Shown one piece after another: positions 32,074 through 39,971 of a DNA stretch of 64,000 bases. Below the pieces are notes generated by a model, which was not told where the DNA came from, did no database searches, and saw nothing but the letters and a program-made list of their open reading frames with translations. Source of the stretch: Candidatus Poribacteria bacterium (GTDB lineage: Bacteria; Poribacteria; WGA-4E; WGA-3G); NCBI GenBank assembly GCA_028821605.1, contig JAPPFM010000032.1:68002-132001 (forward strand). The letters are read 5' to 3'. A program made the translations under genes and the position numbers. How positions within the stretch are numbered: position 1 is the stretch's first letter; every line of letters begins with the position of its first letter.

Positions 32074-32940
32074 ATGCCTATTCACACACAGAACTACCGA
32101 CATTGGGAAGGAACACTCAACCCCAGCCATTATACACGGTGGTGGATTATTGCAAAAGCAGAACTGAAACTGCTTGCACAACGCAAAATTGTCCGGCTCA
32201 TCGTTGCTATTCCGCCCGCAATCTATATATTGGTTCATGCAGTCCTTATCTACATTCATAATCAGGTGCCGATGGTCGAGTTTGGATTTGACATTGACAA
32301 TGAGTTTTTTCAGAAATTCCTATTCCGAAACCCCGGCGCAGGTCCCCCTTCCTCATTTTTCGTCGCGCTGATCGCTATTTTCGGGGGTTCCGGCTTAATT
32401 GCTACCGATCTAAAAAATAACGCCCTCTCCCTCTATCTATCCAAACCAATTTCATGGATCGATTACCTCATCGGGAAATTTGCTGTTATCGGTATCCTGC
32501 TTGGCTGTCTCACATTGGTTCCTGGGTTGTTATTATTTCTTGAGCATTTACTGTTAACTGATACACCTTTTTTTACCGAGAATTATTGGATCCCGCTTTC
32601 AATCGTCGCCTACTCAGTGCTGATTACGCTTTCTTCTGGTCTATTAATATTGTTATTCTCATCGCTAACCTCAAACCCTCGCTATGCCATAATAGGCTTC
32701 TGCGCTGTGTGGTTCGGTTCTCCCGTCGTCTATGAAATCCTCAGAGCAATTACGCGCACCAGCAAAGTGGCTTTAGTCTCTATTTGGGCAAACTACGATA
32801 TTCTCGGCACAGCCCTATTTGCCGGTTCACGCAACTATGCTGTACATTGGGTTTGGGCATTCCTCACCCAAGTTGCACTAATAGCCCTCTGTCTCTTTAT
32901 CCTCCACCGTCGGATCCGCGCGGTCGAGATCGTTAAGTAA
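32074..32940 (+). CDS. ABC-2 type transporter permease, without adjacent ATPase
   Basis: 288 residues with a short cytoplasmic N-terminus (NPSHYTRWWIIAKAELKLLAQRKIVR) followed by six hydrophobic segments, including VALIAIFGGSGLIATDLKNNALSLYLSKPISWIDYLIGKF, the typical central region of ABC-2 permeases where export of lipids, glycans, drugs or lipoprotein complexes is driven. Neither neighbour encodes an ATP-binding subunit, which is unusual because these genes normally sit next to it. Possibly pairs with an ATPase elsewhere. No clear ribosome site. Confidence 0.75.
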   Translation: MPIHTQNYRHWEGTLNPSHYTRWWIIAKAELKLLAQRKIVRLIVAIPPAIYILVHAVLIYIHNQVPMVEFGFDIDNEFFQKFLFRNPGAGPPSSFFVALIAIFGGSGLIATDLKNNALSLYLSKPISWIDYLIGKFAVIGILLGCLTLVPGLLLFLEHLLLTDTPFFTENYWIPLSIVAYSVLITLSSGLLILLFSSLTSNPRYAIIGFCAVWFGSPVVYEILRAITRTSKVALVSIWANYDILGTALFAGSRNYAVHWVWAFLTQVALIALCLFILHRRIRAVEIVK

Positions 32941-32975
32941 CTGTTGCGTCGCAATTCGCGGATCGCTCCTACGGG

Positions 32976-33836
32976 TTAGCGTAATCTTGCACCGTTTGCA
33001 TCCCACATCTCAGATTCCGAGTAAACTTGTGGGGGTGTTAGCGGTGTTAGCGTTGGCACCCAGTCTGCGCGGAACTGTTGAACCAACCGCACGGCGTTCT
33101 GATACGCAATTTTCTCCTTCGTTTGGTCGTCAATCTGTGCCGATTCGATCTGTGCTTGGACGAGCCGAAAATCGTAGTACGGCAGATCGCTGCCGAACAT
33201 AATTCTATCCTTGCTGAGATTATTGACGAGGTGCACGAGATCCCAACTTGCATCTGCACCTTCCGGTTTCTGTGCTACGTCAAACCAGATATTCTCCTGT
33301 TTTCCACACTGCTCGATAGCATCAAGATGCCCCGCTTTGTTCATCGAAACATGCCCAATGATAAACGTTATCGACGGGAACCTTCGCGCGTAAGCGGCAA
33401 TATTTTGGGTGGAGCCTGCCTGATGGAGTAGACATAGTCCATTGTGCATCGCTACCACTTCCAAGAATCCGTAGAGTTCACCACCGAGTGAATGTCCAGA
33501 GAGTCCCGGATGGCACATAAATCCAACGAGACCATCTGCCTGCATCGCTCTATCTAATTCGTCAAAACCTGCTTGCTCGTGCCGGACTTCGGCCATCCCA
33601 AGTCCAATCGGAAAGCGTTCTGGATACAGCCTGCATGCATTGGCGATTATCTCGTGTTGCGCACGTGTATCCAGCACACCGCGTGCCTGTGGGGAGCCGC
33701 CTGTTGGGCACGGAATCGCGCCGATAACGTTGGCAGAAGCCATCCGCGCGAGACATCGTCCGACACTCTGACCCACGGTCGGTGCGCGTGAGACCGTCAT
33801 ACCAATGTGACAGTGTACATCAAAATACGGGTACAT
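32976..33836 (-). CDS. amidohydrolase family (TIM-barrel) protein
   Basis: Metal-dependent hydrolase or decarboxylase of the amidohydrolase-2 type. The N-terminal FDVHCHIG supplies the two barrel-start histidines, FMCHPG and IIGHVSMNKAG supply central His residues, and FGSDLPYYD carries the conserved barrel-end Asp. 286 residues. AAGGA precedes the ATG. It follows the PhyH gene at 21 bases, so they form an operon; together they may process an unknown carboxylated or oxygenated compound. Confidence 0.85.
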   Translation of the reverse strand: MYPYFDVHCHIGMTVSRAPTVGQSVGRCLARMASANVIGAIPCPTGGSPQARGVLDTRAQHEIIANACRLYPERFPIGLGMAEVRHEQAGFDELDRAMQADGLVGFMCHPGLSGHSLGGELYGFLEVVAMHNGLCLLHQAGSTQNIAAYARRFPSITFIIGHVSMNKAGHLDAIEQCGKQENIWFDVAQKPEGADASWDLVHLVNNLSKDRIMFGSDLPYYDFRLVQAQIESAQIDDQTKEKIAYQNAVRLVQQFRADWVPTLTPLTPPQVYSESEMWDANGARLR

Positions 33837-33857
33837 AAGTTATCCTTTCGGAAGAGG

Positions 33858-34625
33858 TTAGAATTCCGGTACAGGTGCGTAGGTGTTAAAACCGTCTGTT
33901 CTATCTTCGCCTTGCAGCAGGTAAATATGGTGCTTGCGCCGCCACTCCGCACCGGGATAGCGAACGCTTGCAGGCATATAGCGCATTGTATAGCCACATC
34001 GCCGCTTCTGTGAGACGTTCGGGCTGGAATTGTGGATGGTCCACGCATCGTGAAAATGGCATTCACCGACTTCCAATTCCAAATTAACCACTTTTGATGT
34101 ATCGAGGTCTGACTCCACAACTTCGCTTCCGAAGAGATTATTTGTGCGATCAACCTCTTCGTAGCGGCGATCTCGTAATCTGTGGCTGCCAGCGATAACG
34201 CGCATACAGCCGTTTTCAACCTTCGATTCATCCACTGCCAGCCACATCGTGATAACGTGCATCGGATCAAGAGACTTGCCCCAATAGACACCGTCTTGGT
34301 GCCATGGGACTGCCATGCCATCGTGTTCGCGCTTGCTAATAAAATGGCTCGACCAGAGGACAATATCCGGTCCGATAAACCGTTCGATGACCTCTAGCAC
34401 ACGTGGGTGTGTCAGGTATTTGAACAAAAATGGATGCTCAAAATGTGGTACATCCATCTGTTCTGGTCGTCTACCTTCCGGTAGATTCTCAATCATCTCG
34501 TCCACATAGTCTCGGAGTGTATCCAACTCCTCTTTCGTGAAGATACGTCCAAATGTGATATACCCATTTTTGTTGTAAAATTCGACTTGCTCGTCAGAGA
34601 CTGTCGTTTCTAATTGCCAATCCAT
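33858..34625 (-). CDS. phytanoyl-CoA dioxygenase (PhyH) family protein 2
   Basis: 255 residues. Iron ligands H109 and D111 (PWHQDGVYW) and distal H198 (DAWTIHNSSPN), with R208/R209 to bind 2-oxoglutarate; VENGCMRVIAGSHRL is the family's central segment. A complete active site, so a working Fe/2OG oxygenase is expected. TAGGTGAT precedes the ATG. First gene of an operon with the amidohydrolase. Confidence 0.9.
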   Translation of the reverse strand: MDWQLETTVSDEQVEFYNKNGYITFGRIFTKEELDTLRDYVDEMIENLPEGRRPEQMDVPHFEHPFLFKYLTHPRVLEVIERFIGPDIVLWSSHFISKREHDGMAVPWHQDGVYWGKSLDPMHVITMWLAVDESKVENGCMRVIAGSHRLRDRRYEEVDRTNNLFGSEVVESDLDTSKVVNLELEVGECHFHDAWTIHNSSPNVSQKRRCGYTMRYMPASVRYPGAEWRRKHHIYLLQGEDRTDGFNTYAPVPEF

Positions 34626-34751
34626 GTATCACCTATTTTGAATCTCGACCTATTACTGGACAGAGCTCAAACCGCGCCAGCAACGGGGCATCGTTAGTTG
34701 TAAATACTACTGTTTTGTTCAAGAACCCGGGGCAATCCGAAAAAAGAGAAT

Positions 34752-35591
34752 TTATTTTCTTTTTATTTTTCCCCAAGTGGTAGCCAATTTATTGTTTGGT
34801 GAAACAGCTTCTGCCCCTAATGTCCGTGCAAGCCCTTTTTCAGCGATCTCCATTACCTGATCTTCTGTTAACACAATGTTGAAGAGTGCGGCTTCATCTA
34901 TTGTTCCGTCTACAAGACTTCGGGAGGCAACACCGGTTTCACCGCCAATCGTGAAAGGTTTATGGTTATCCTCATTCTCTTTTTGGTGCACAGAAATATC
35001 TCTTTCAGCCTCCAGTTTCCCATCACGGTATAATTTCATCGCACCTTTTCGGTCAGCGGTTGCGGCGAGATGGTGCCACTTCCCATCGTTGATGGGTGAC
35101 GTGCCGAAGAGGTGAACACCTGCTCCTTGCGCCAATCCGAACCAAAACAGCGGTTTCCCTTTGTTGTTTGGATCAAGGTTCCCGCGAACGCACAAGAGGT
35201 AGCCGTGTCTCGGCATGGCGAAATCAGCCTTTTCAATAAGAGTTGCGTGCCAGTCGGCGGCAGTCTTAGAATATTTGAACCATGCCATCATAGAGAAATT
35301 TTCTTTTCCAACGTTCAGAAGTGGCGAAATGCCAGCGTCAACTAAGCCACCACTTTTGAATTCCAATCCTCCATCAAATTTACCTTCAACCCACTTCACA
35401 TCATTGACGAACTTCGCTTCAAACGCGTTTTCCGACAAATCTTTGGCAATATCACCAGTTGCTTCATTGAAAAGCCAAACACCCACCGCGGTTTCGGGGT
35501 CAACTGCGGTGAAGCCTTGTATCGCGGACATGAGTATCATAGCACTTATAACAGACCAGAAAATGCTTGACTTTTGATGTCTACCTCTCAT
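34752..35591 (-). CDS. secreted LamG domain protein with C-terminal WG motif
   Basis: Signal peptide from MRGRHQKSS through SAMILMSAIQGFTA. The mature part is a single LamG-like domain: VGVWLFNEATGDIAKDLS, LEFKSGGLVDAGI, FSMMAWFKYSK, KWHHLAATADRKGAMKLYRDGK and GTIDEAALFNIVL. It ends AVSPNNKLATTWGKIKRK, the same tail type as the proteins at 295-1083 and 2521-3300. GGAGGT precedes the ATG. Likely extracellular or surface-attached carbohydrate binding; enzymatic residues were not seen. Confidence 0.85.
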   Translation of the reverse strand: MRGRHQKSSIFWSVISAMILMSAIQGFTAVDPETAVGVWLFNEATGDIAKDLSENAFEAKFVNDVKWVEGKFDGGLEFKSGGLVDAGISPLLNVGKENFSMMAWFKYSKTAADWHATLIEKADFAMPRHGYLLCVRGNLDPNNKGKPLFWFGLAQGAGVHLFGTSPINDGKWHHLAATADRKGAMKLYRDGKLEAERDISVHQKENEDNHKPFTIGGETGVASRSLVDGTIDEAALFNIVLTEDQVMEIAEKGLARTLGAEAVSPNNKLATTWGKIKRK

Positions 35592-35736
35592 TTTTGCCTA
35601 CCTCCAAGAGTATGTTAGATTTTGGCATAAGTTTGCATCGGATGTCAAGCAATTTTTCGGTTTTCCAAGTCCATTTAGCTCTCGGTTTTAGGTAGAGCGT
35701 CGGAATTCAGTGATCCGTCTTACTGAAGAACTGAAT

Positions 35737-35765
35737 TTGACAAATCGCTGTGTTTGTGATAGACT
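35737..35765 (+). promoter_or_regulatory. promoter giving a leaderless glycerate kinase mRNA
   Basis: TTGACA (35737-35742), 17-bp spacer, TAGACT (35760-35765), seven bases before ATG 35773; no Shine-Dalgarno is possible. Confidence 0.65.
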
Positions 35766-35772
35766 TTCCGTT

Positions 35773-36921
35773 ATGAAAATTGTAGTTGCGCCTGATTCAT
35801 TCAAAGGGAGCGTCAGCGCCCTTGAAGCCGCGTGTGCAATCGAGCAGGGACTCCGTCGCGTGTTTCCCGATGCCGTTATTGAAAAAATCCCGATGGCGGA
35901 CGGTGGCGAAGGAACGGTGCAATCGCTCGTTGATGCCACCGGTGGGCACATTCAAACACATCGTGTGGTTGCGCCGCTCGAAAACGAGGTTGATGCGCAA
36001 TTCGGTATCCTTGCAGGTGGAGAAACCGCTGTCATTGAGATGGCATCTGCCTCCGGTCTCACACTTGTTCCAGCAGATAAACGTAATCCACTTCGCACGA
36101 CGACTTATGGCACCGGACAACTTATCCGCGCTGCTTTGGAAGCCGGATGCAGGCGGTTAATCATCGGTATCGGTGGAAGTGCTACGAACGATGGGGGTGC
36201 TGGCATGGCGGAGGCACTCGGTGTGCGATTGCTGGATGCAGACGGAAATCGGATTCCACGGGCGGGTGCGGGGCTTGGACAATTAGCGTCGATAGATATA
36301 ACGAGTTTACACCCCGCTATCGCAGAAACCGAAACTGTCGTTGCGTGTGATGTCAACAACCCTTTAACCGGTCCCGATGGCGCGTCGCACGTTTATGGAC
36401 CGCAGAAGGGTGCCACGCCTGAAATGATTGAAACCTTGGATGGACATCTCGCGCATTTTGACTCGGTTTTAACGCGTACGCTCGGAAAGTCTTTCAATGA
36501 TGTTCCGGGCGCGGGCGCGGCTGGTGGATTAGGTGCAGGGTTGATGGCGTTTCTCAACGCGGAATTGCAGCTCGGTGTCGATATTATGATTGATGCCGTT
36601 AACCTTGAAGAACGGGTGAAAGGTGCCTTCATCGTTTTTACCGGTGAAGGGCAACTGGACTTTCAGACAGCGTTTGGGAAAACACCGGTCGGTGTTGCAA
36701 AAGTCGCGAAGGCACATAATATCCCTGTTATTGCGATTGCTGGCGGTATCGCTGAAGGGGCTGAGGCGGTTTACGACGCAGGTATTGATGCAATGTTAGG
36801 CATCGTCCAAGAACCGATGTCTCTTGAAGATGCCGTCGGAGACGCGTCGCGGTTGATCGCTGACACGGCAGAACAAGCTGCACGGTTAATTAGAATTGGC
36901 AAGGGTGAACTTTTTAAGTAG
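35773..36921 (+). CDS. garK: glycerate kinase (GarK/GlxK family)
   Basis: Phosphorylates D-glycerate with ATP, giving 2-phosphoglycerate as the exit of sugar-acid (galactarate/glucarate) or glyoxylate routes. MKIVVAPDSFKGSVSA, ADGGEGTVQSLVDATGG, IEMASASGLTLVP, IIGIGGSATNDGGAGM, DVNNPLTGPDGAS and VPGAGAAGGLGAGLMAFLNAEL are the family blocks, all intact over 382 residues. The longer ORF from 35710 would start before the promoter and is rejected. It fits the sugar-acid dehydratases found elsewhere in the window. Confidence 0.92.
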   Translation: MKIVVAPDSFKGSVSALEAACAIEQGLRRVFPDAVIEKIPMADGGEGTVQSLVDATGGHIQTHRVVAPLENEVDAQFGILAGGETAVIEMASASGLTLVPADKRNPLRTTTYGTGQLIRAALEAGCRRLIIGIGGSATNDGGAGMAEALGVRLLDADGNRIPRAGAGLGQLASIDITSLHPAIAETETVVACDVNNPLTGPDGASHVYGPQKGATPEMIETLDGHLAHFDSVLTRTLGKSFNDVPGAGAAGGLGAGLMAFLNAELQLGVDIMIDAVNLEERVKGAFIVFTGEGQLDFQTAFGKTPVGVAKVAKAHNIPVIAIAGGIAEGAEAVYDAGIDAMLGIVQEPMSLEDAVGDASRLIADTAEQAARLIRIGKGELFK

Positions 36922-36958
36922 GTTAAGGCTAAGGTAAAGAAAAATAGGAAGGGCGGAA

Positions 36959-37039
36959 GGATGGAAGAACTTGACTGGAAGGATGAAAGCGTGGAAGCAG
37001 GGAAGGACTCCATCTTTCCATTCTTCCTTTCTTCCATCC
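36959..37039. terminator. purine/pyrimidine hairpin between convergent genes
   Basis: GGATGGAAGAA (36959-36969) and TTCTTCCATCC (37029-37039) are perfect 11-bp arms; the intervening left half is purine-rich (repeated GGAAGGATG-like units) and the right half pyrimidine-rich, so the hairpin can extend. It sits between the ends of glycerate kinase and sulfatase genes and could terminate both. Confidence 0.5.
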
Positions 37040-37062
37040 CCTTTTTCCAATTAATATACATC

Positions 37063-38400
37063 CTACATTGGCAATACCGGCGTGTCTTTCATGAAATCGT
37101 CCGTCTCGATTTGCCACATTTGCATATCCGCAGCAAGTGAGCGGATGAGGTCAGCATGCTCAGGCAGATCGGCAAGGTTCGTCGTCTCCCAAGGATCCTG
37201 CTCTAAATCGAAAAATTGGATGCAGTCTGTGCCTTTACCGGTTTCTTCGGAGACATAATAGCGGATGAGTTTCCAACGTCCATCGCTGATAGTGCGATGG
37301 ATGTCTCTATACGCCGCGAAGACTGTCGCTCGTACCCGATCTACACAGCCTTCCATTAGAGGCACTAAACTCTGTCCTTCAGTCGTATCCGGGCATTCAA
37401 CACCGGTCAGGTCGCAGACAGTGGGAAAGACATCGTACAGATAGGTCAACGCGTCGACTGTTACGCCTTCTGGAACTCCTGGACCCGCGAATATTGATGG
37501 GACGCGAATACTGTGGTTGTAGAGATTCTGTTTGCCAAGCAGTCCGTGTTGTCCAACGGCAAGCCCGTGGTCGGCGGTGTAGATGACGATTGTGTTATTG
37601 AGGTGTCCGGTGGCTTCCAATGTGCTGAGCACGCGCCCCATTTCAGCATCCATGTGGGTAATCATCCCGTAATAATCGGCGATGTGTTGTTGAACGATCT
37701 CAGGGGTGCGTGGGAATGGTGCTAATACTTCGTCTCGGATACGCATTTCGCCATTGTCGAATGGGTGTTCTGGAACGAAGTTTTCCGGGACAGGTATATC
37801 CTCTGGTGGATACATCGTCGCGTATTCTCCGGGTGCTGTTCTCGGATCGTGTGGTGAAGTAAATGAGAGGTAGAGGAAAAATGGATCCGTTTCGTCGTAG
37901 TTTTCTATAAATTGCACGGCGGCATCTGTAAACAATTCTGTAGAAAACTTTTCTCCAATGTACCTGTCGTCATTCGGATATTTTCCTGTCGGATCGAAAT
38001 CGAAAACGGGTACTTTATATTGATCGCTCATGCCACCAAAGAAGATCTTAGCACCCTCATCAAAACTATTGGTAAACGTTTGTCGGTCGTTGTGCCATTT
38101 GCCGCTAAAAAATGTATGATACCCCGCCTCGCGCATGACCTGTGGCCAAACCGCCAAATCGGGGTTAAGCTGGTTTCCACCGCTACGAAACAGGTTCGCG
38201 CTGGTAAGGACAGCCGCACGGCTTGGGACACAGACCGCACCAACGAGGGAACCCATGATGTGTGTTTGGCGGAAAGTCGTTCCACGCGTCATGAGTGAAT
38301 CCAGTGTGGGTGTTTTCACGGTCGGGTCGCCCATGCCGCCAATGGCATCCCACCGATGGTCGTCGGCGATCATGAAAAGAATATTCGGTTGTGAGGACAT
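37063..38400 (-). CDS. sulfatase (formylglycine-dependent, S1 family) 1
   Basis: Hydrolyses sulfate esters. The maturation motif is C57-V-P-S-R61 within AVCVPSRAAVLTSANL, where the cysteine is converted to formylglycine; calcium ligands D13-D14 (IADDH) and the later TADHGLAVGQHGLLGK (about 275-290) are present. There is no signal peptide, so it would act in the cytoplasm or need another export route. It is divergent from the galactonate dehydratase, with a shared palindrome between them, and its leader carries the recurring element. The sulfated substrate (for example an algal polysaccharide fragment) cannot be deduced. Confidence 0.9.
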   Translation of the reverse strand: MSSQPNILFMIADDHRWDAIGGMGDPTVKTPTLDSLMTRGTTFRQTHIMGSLVGAVCVPSRAAVLTSANLFRSGGNQLNPDLAVWPQVMREAGYHTFFSGKWHNDRQTFTNSFDEGAKIFFGGMSDQYKVPVFDFDPTGKYPNDDRYIGEKFSTELFTDAAVQFIENYDETDPFFLYLSFTSPHDPRTAPGEYATMYPPEDIPVPENFVPEHPFDNGEMRIRDEVLAPFPRTPEIVQQHIADYYGMITHMDAEMGRVLSTLEATGHLNNTIVIYTADHGLAVGQHGLLGKQNLYNHSIRVPSIFAGPGVPEGVTVDALTYLYDVFPTVCDLTGVECPDTTEGQSLVPLMEGCVDRVRATVFAAYRDIHRTISDGRWKLIRYYVSEETGKGTDCIQFFDLEQDPWETTNLADLPEHADLIRSLAADMQMWQIETDDFMKDTPVLPM

Positions 38401-38414
38401 ATTTTTAATTTTCC

Positions 38415-38492
38415 TTTTTTAATTTTTCCTTGCGGTTCGGTCAGGTGGGTTTTATTTATAAAGTGCCTCTCCGTAGACCCGCTCTCCAAATG
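38415..38492 (-). repeat. recurring leader element, copy 4
   Basis: Minus strand: GAGCGGGTCTACGGAGAG block, then core CCTGACCGAACCGCAAGGAA, AAATTAAAAAAGG, ending just before the sulfatase ATG at 38400. Confidence 0.75.
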
Positions 38493-38504
38493 TAAAGCAA
38501 AGAC

Positions 38505-38530
38505 AAATTATGCCATTTAAGGCATAATTT
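38505..38530. promoter_or_regulatory. 26-bp perfect palindrome, candidate operator
   Basis: AAATTATGCC - ATTTAA - GGCATAATTT: 10-bp perfect arms between the divergent sulfatase (38400) and galactonate dehydratase (38658) genes. Typical size for a LacI- or GntR-type dimer site. Confidence 0.6.
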
Positions 38531-38657
38531 CATTACGAGCTACGGGTTTTGAGGCTACGAAAAAAGAAACATCAAAATTACCAAACAGAGTTGAGACCTA
38601 ATCAGAAACCACCGCGTAATGAAATGGAGCGGTGACCAGGAGGCCATAGGTAAAAAA

Positions 38658-39803
38658 ATGAAAATTGCTACGATTGAACAATTCTACCCACGTCGCCGGA
38701 TGCGCCTTGTGAAAATTACAACGGACACCGGTATCGTCGGATGGGGAGAAACTACGCTTGAAGGTAAACCCAAAAGTACTTGGGCGGCTGTCGAAGAACT
38801 TACCGACTATTTTATTGGTAAAGATCCGCTACGCATTGAACACCACTGGCAGCACGTTTATCGTTCTGCCTTTTTCCGAGGTGGGAATATCCTCATGTCT
38901 GCCTTGTCCGGTATTGATCAGGCGTTATGGGACATCGCTGGTAAATACTACAATGTGCCTGCCTATCAACTCTTAGGGGGTGCTGTGCGAGACCGTATCC
39001 GCGTCTATGCACACTGGGGCATCGGCAGTTTGACGGACGAAGGCAAAGCCGCTGCCAAAGAACGCCTTGAATTCTTACAACAGAAAGGCGGTTACACAGC
39101 GTTTAAGAGTGGTCCCGGCGGCAAGTGGCGTGGACATGAACCTCCCTCGGTGATTGATGAATTTGTAGAGCGTGCCTATCTCATGCGTGAGTGGGTCGGT
39201 CCTGATATTGAACTCGCCTTCGATTTCCACGGCAAAATGACACCTGCGCTCGCTGTTGAGATTTGCCATGAACTTAAAGGGATGCGTCCGATGTTTGTCG
39301 AGGAACCCATCCCCCAAGAGAATGTTGACGCGCTCAAACTGGTATCCGACCATGTGCCATTTCCGATTGCGACGGGAGAACGGCTGCTCACCCGTTGGGG
39401 TTTTCGGGAGATTTTTGAGAAACAGGCGGTCGCTTACCTACAACCCGATACCTCGCACACCGGTGGCATTACTGAACTGAAAAAAATTGCGAACATGGCG
39501 GAGATTTATTATATGCACATCGCTCCTCATTGTGCGATTGGACCGGTTGCCTTCTCTGCTTCCCTCCACGTTGATGCCGTTGTCCCGAATTTCCTGATCC
39601 AGGAACAGATTGATGACGGTTTAGGTGCTGGCTTATTGACTGAAGAGTGGCAAGTTACAGATGGTCACATTGAGTTGCCGACAAAACCTGGACTCGGCTT
39701 TGAGATTGATGAAAAAGAAGCAGAACAAACGCTTGATACCTTCCCTGAAGAACTCGGCGGCGAGTACTATTATGACACCGATGGCAGCGTCGCGGATTGG
39801 TAA
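38658..39803 (+). CDS. dgoD: D-galactonate dehydratase (enolase superfamily)
   Basis: Dehydrates D-galactonate to 2-keto-3-deoxy-galactonate. Counting from ATG 38658, metal and catalytic residues D189, H191 (FDFHGKM), E215 (FVEEP), E241 (GER), H291 (APHC) and E316 (QEQ) match the recalled E. coli DgoD set with one constant offset of six, which makes the assignment strong for the family, although close paralogues on other acid sugars exist. The upstream in-frame ATG at 38619 is possible; GGAGG sits between the two. It is divergent from a sulfatase, suggesting a joint response to sulfated galactans. Confidence 0.88.
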   Translation: MKIATIEQFYPRRRMRLVKITTDTGIVGWGETTLEGKPKSTWAAVEELTDYFIGKDPLRIEHHWQHVYRSAFFRGGNILMSALSGIDQALWDIAGKYYNVPAYQLLGGAVRDRIRVYAHWGIGSLTDEGKAAAKERLEFLQQKGGYTAFKSGPGGKWRGHEPPSVIDEFVERAYLMREWVGPDIELAFDFHGKMTPALAVEICHELKGMRPMFVEEPIPQENVDALKLVSDHVPFPIATGERLLTRWGFREIFEKQAVAYLQPDTSHTGGITELKKIANMAEIYYMHIAPHCAIGPVAFSASLHVDAVVPNFLIQEQIDDGLGAGLLTEEWQVTDGHIELPTKPGLGFEIDEKEAEQTLDTFPEELGGEYYYDTDGSVADW

Positions 39804-39822
39804 ATCGGTTGTCAGTTGTCAG
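39804..39822 (+). repeat. heptamer-repeat fragment
   Basis: ATCGG TTGTCAG TTGTCAG directly abutting the inverted-repeat element at 39823. Confidence 0.5.
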
Positions 39823-39934
39823 TGCTCTGTCCACCTTAAAATTATAGGTAGATTAACTCGTAGGTTGGGTTGAACACAGTGAAACCCAACACTTATGGAT
39901 ATAATATACCCGAAAGTTTAGATTGGACAGAGCA
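39823..39934. repeat. 112-bp miniature inverted-repeat element
   Basis: Perfect 11-bp terminal inverted repeats TGCTCTGTCCA (39823-39833) and TGGACAGAGCA (39924-39934). The interior carries CGTAGGTTGGGTTGAAC and CAGTGAAACCCAACAC, sequences shared with the element at 41137-41363. No coding capacity. MITE-like. Confidence 0.7.
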
Positions 39935-39971
39935 TTCGTTAGCCTACGAACTTGTAAATAGGATGCGAGAT

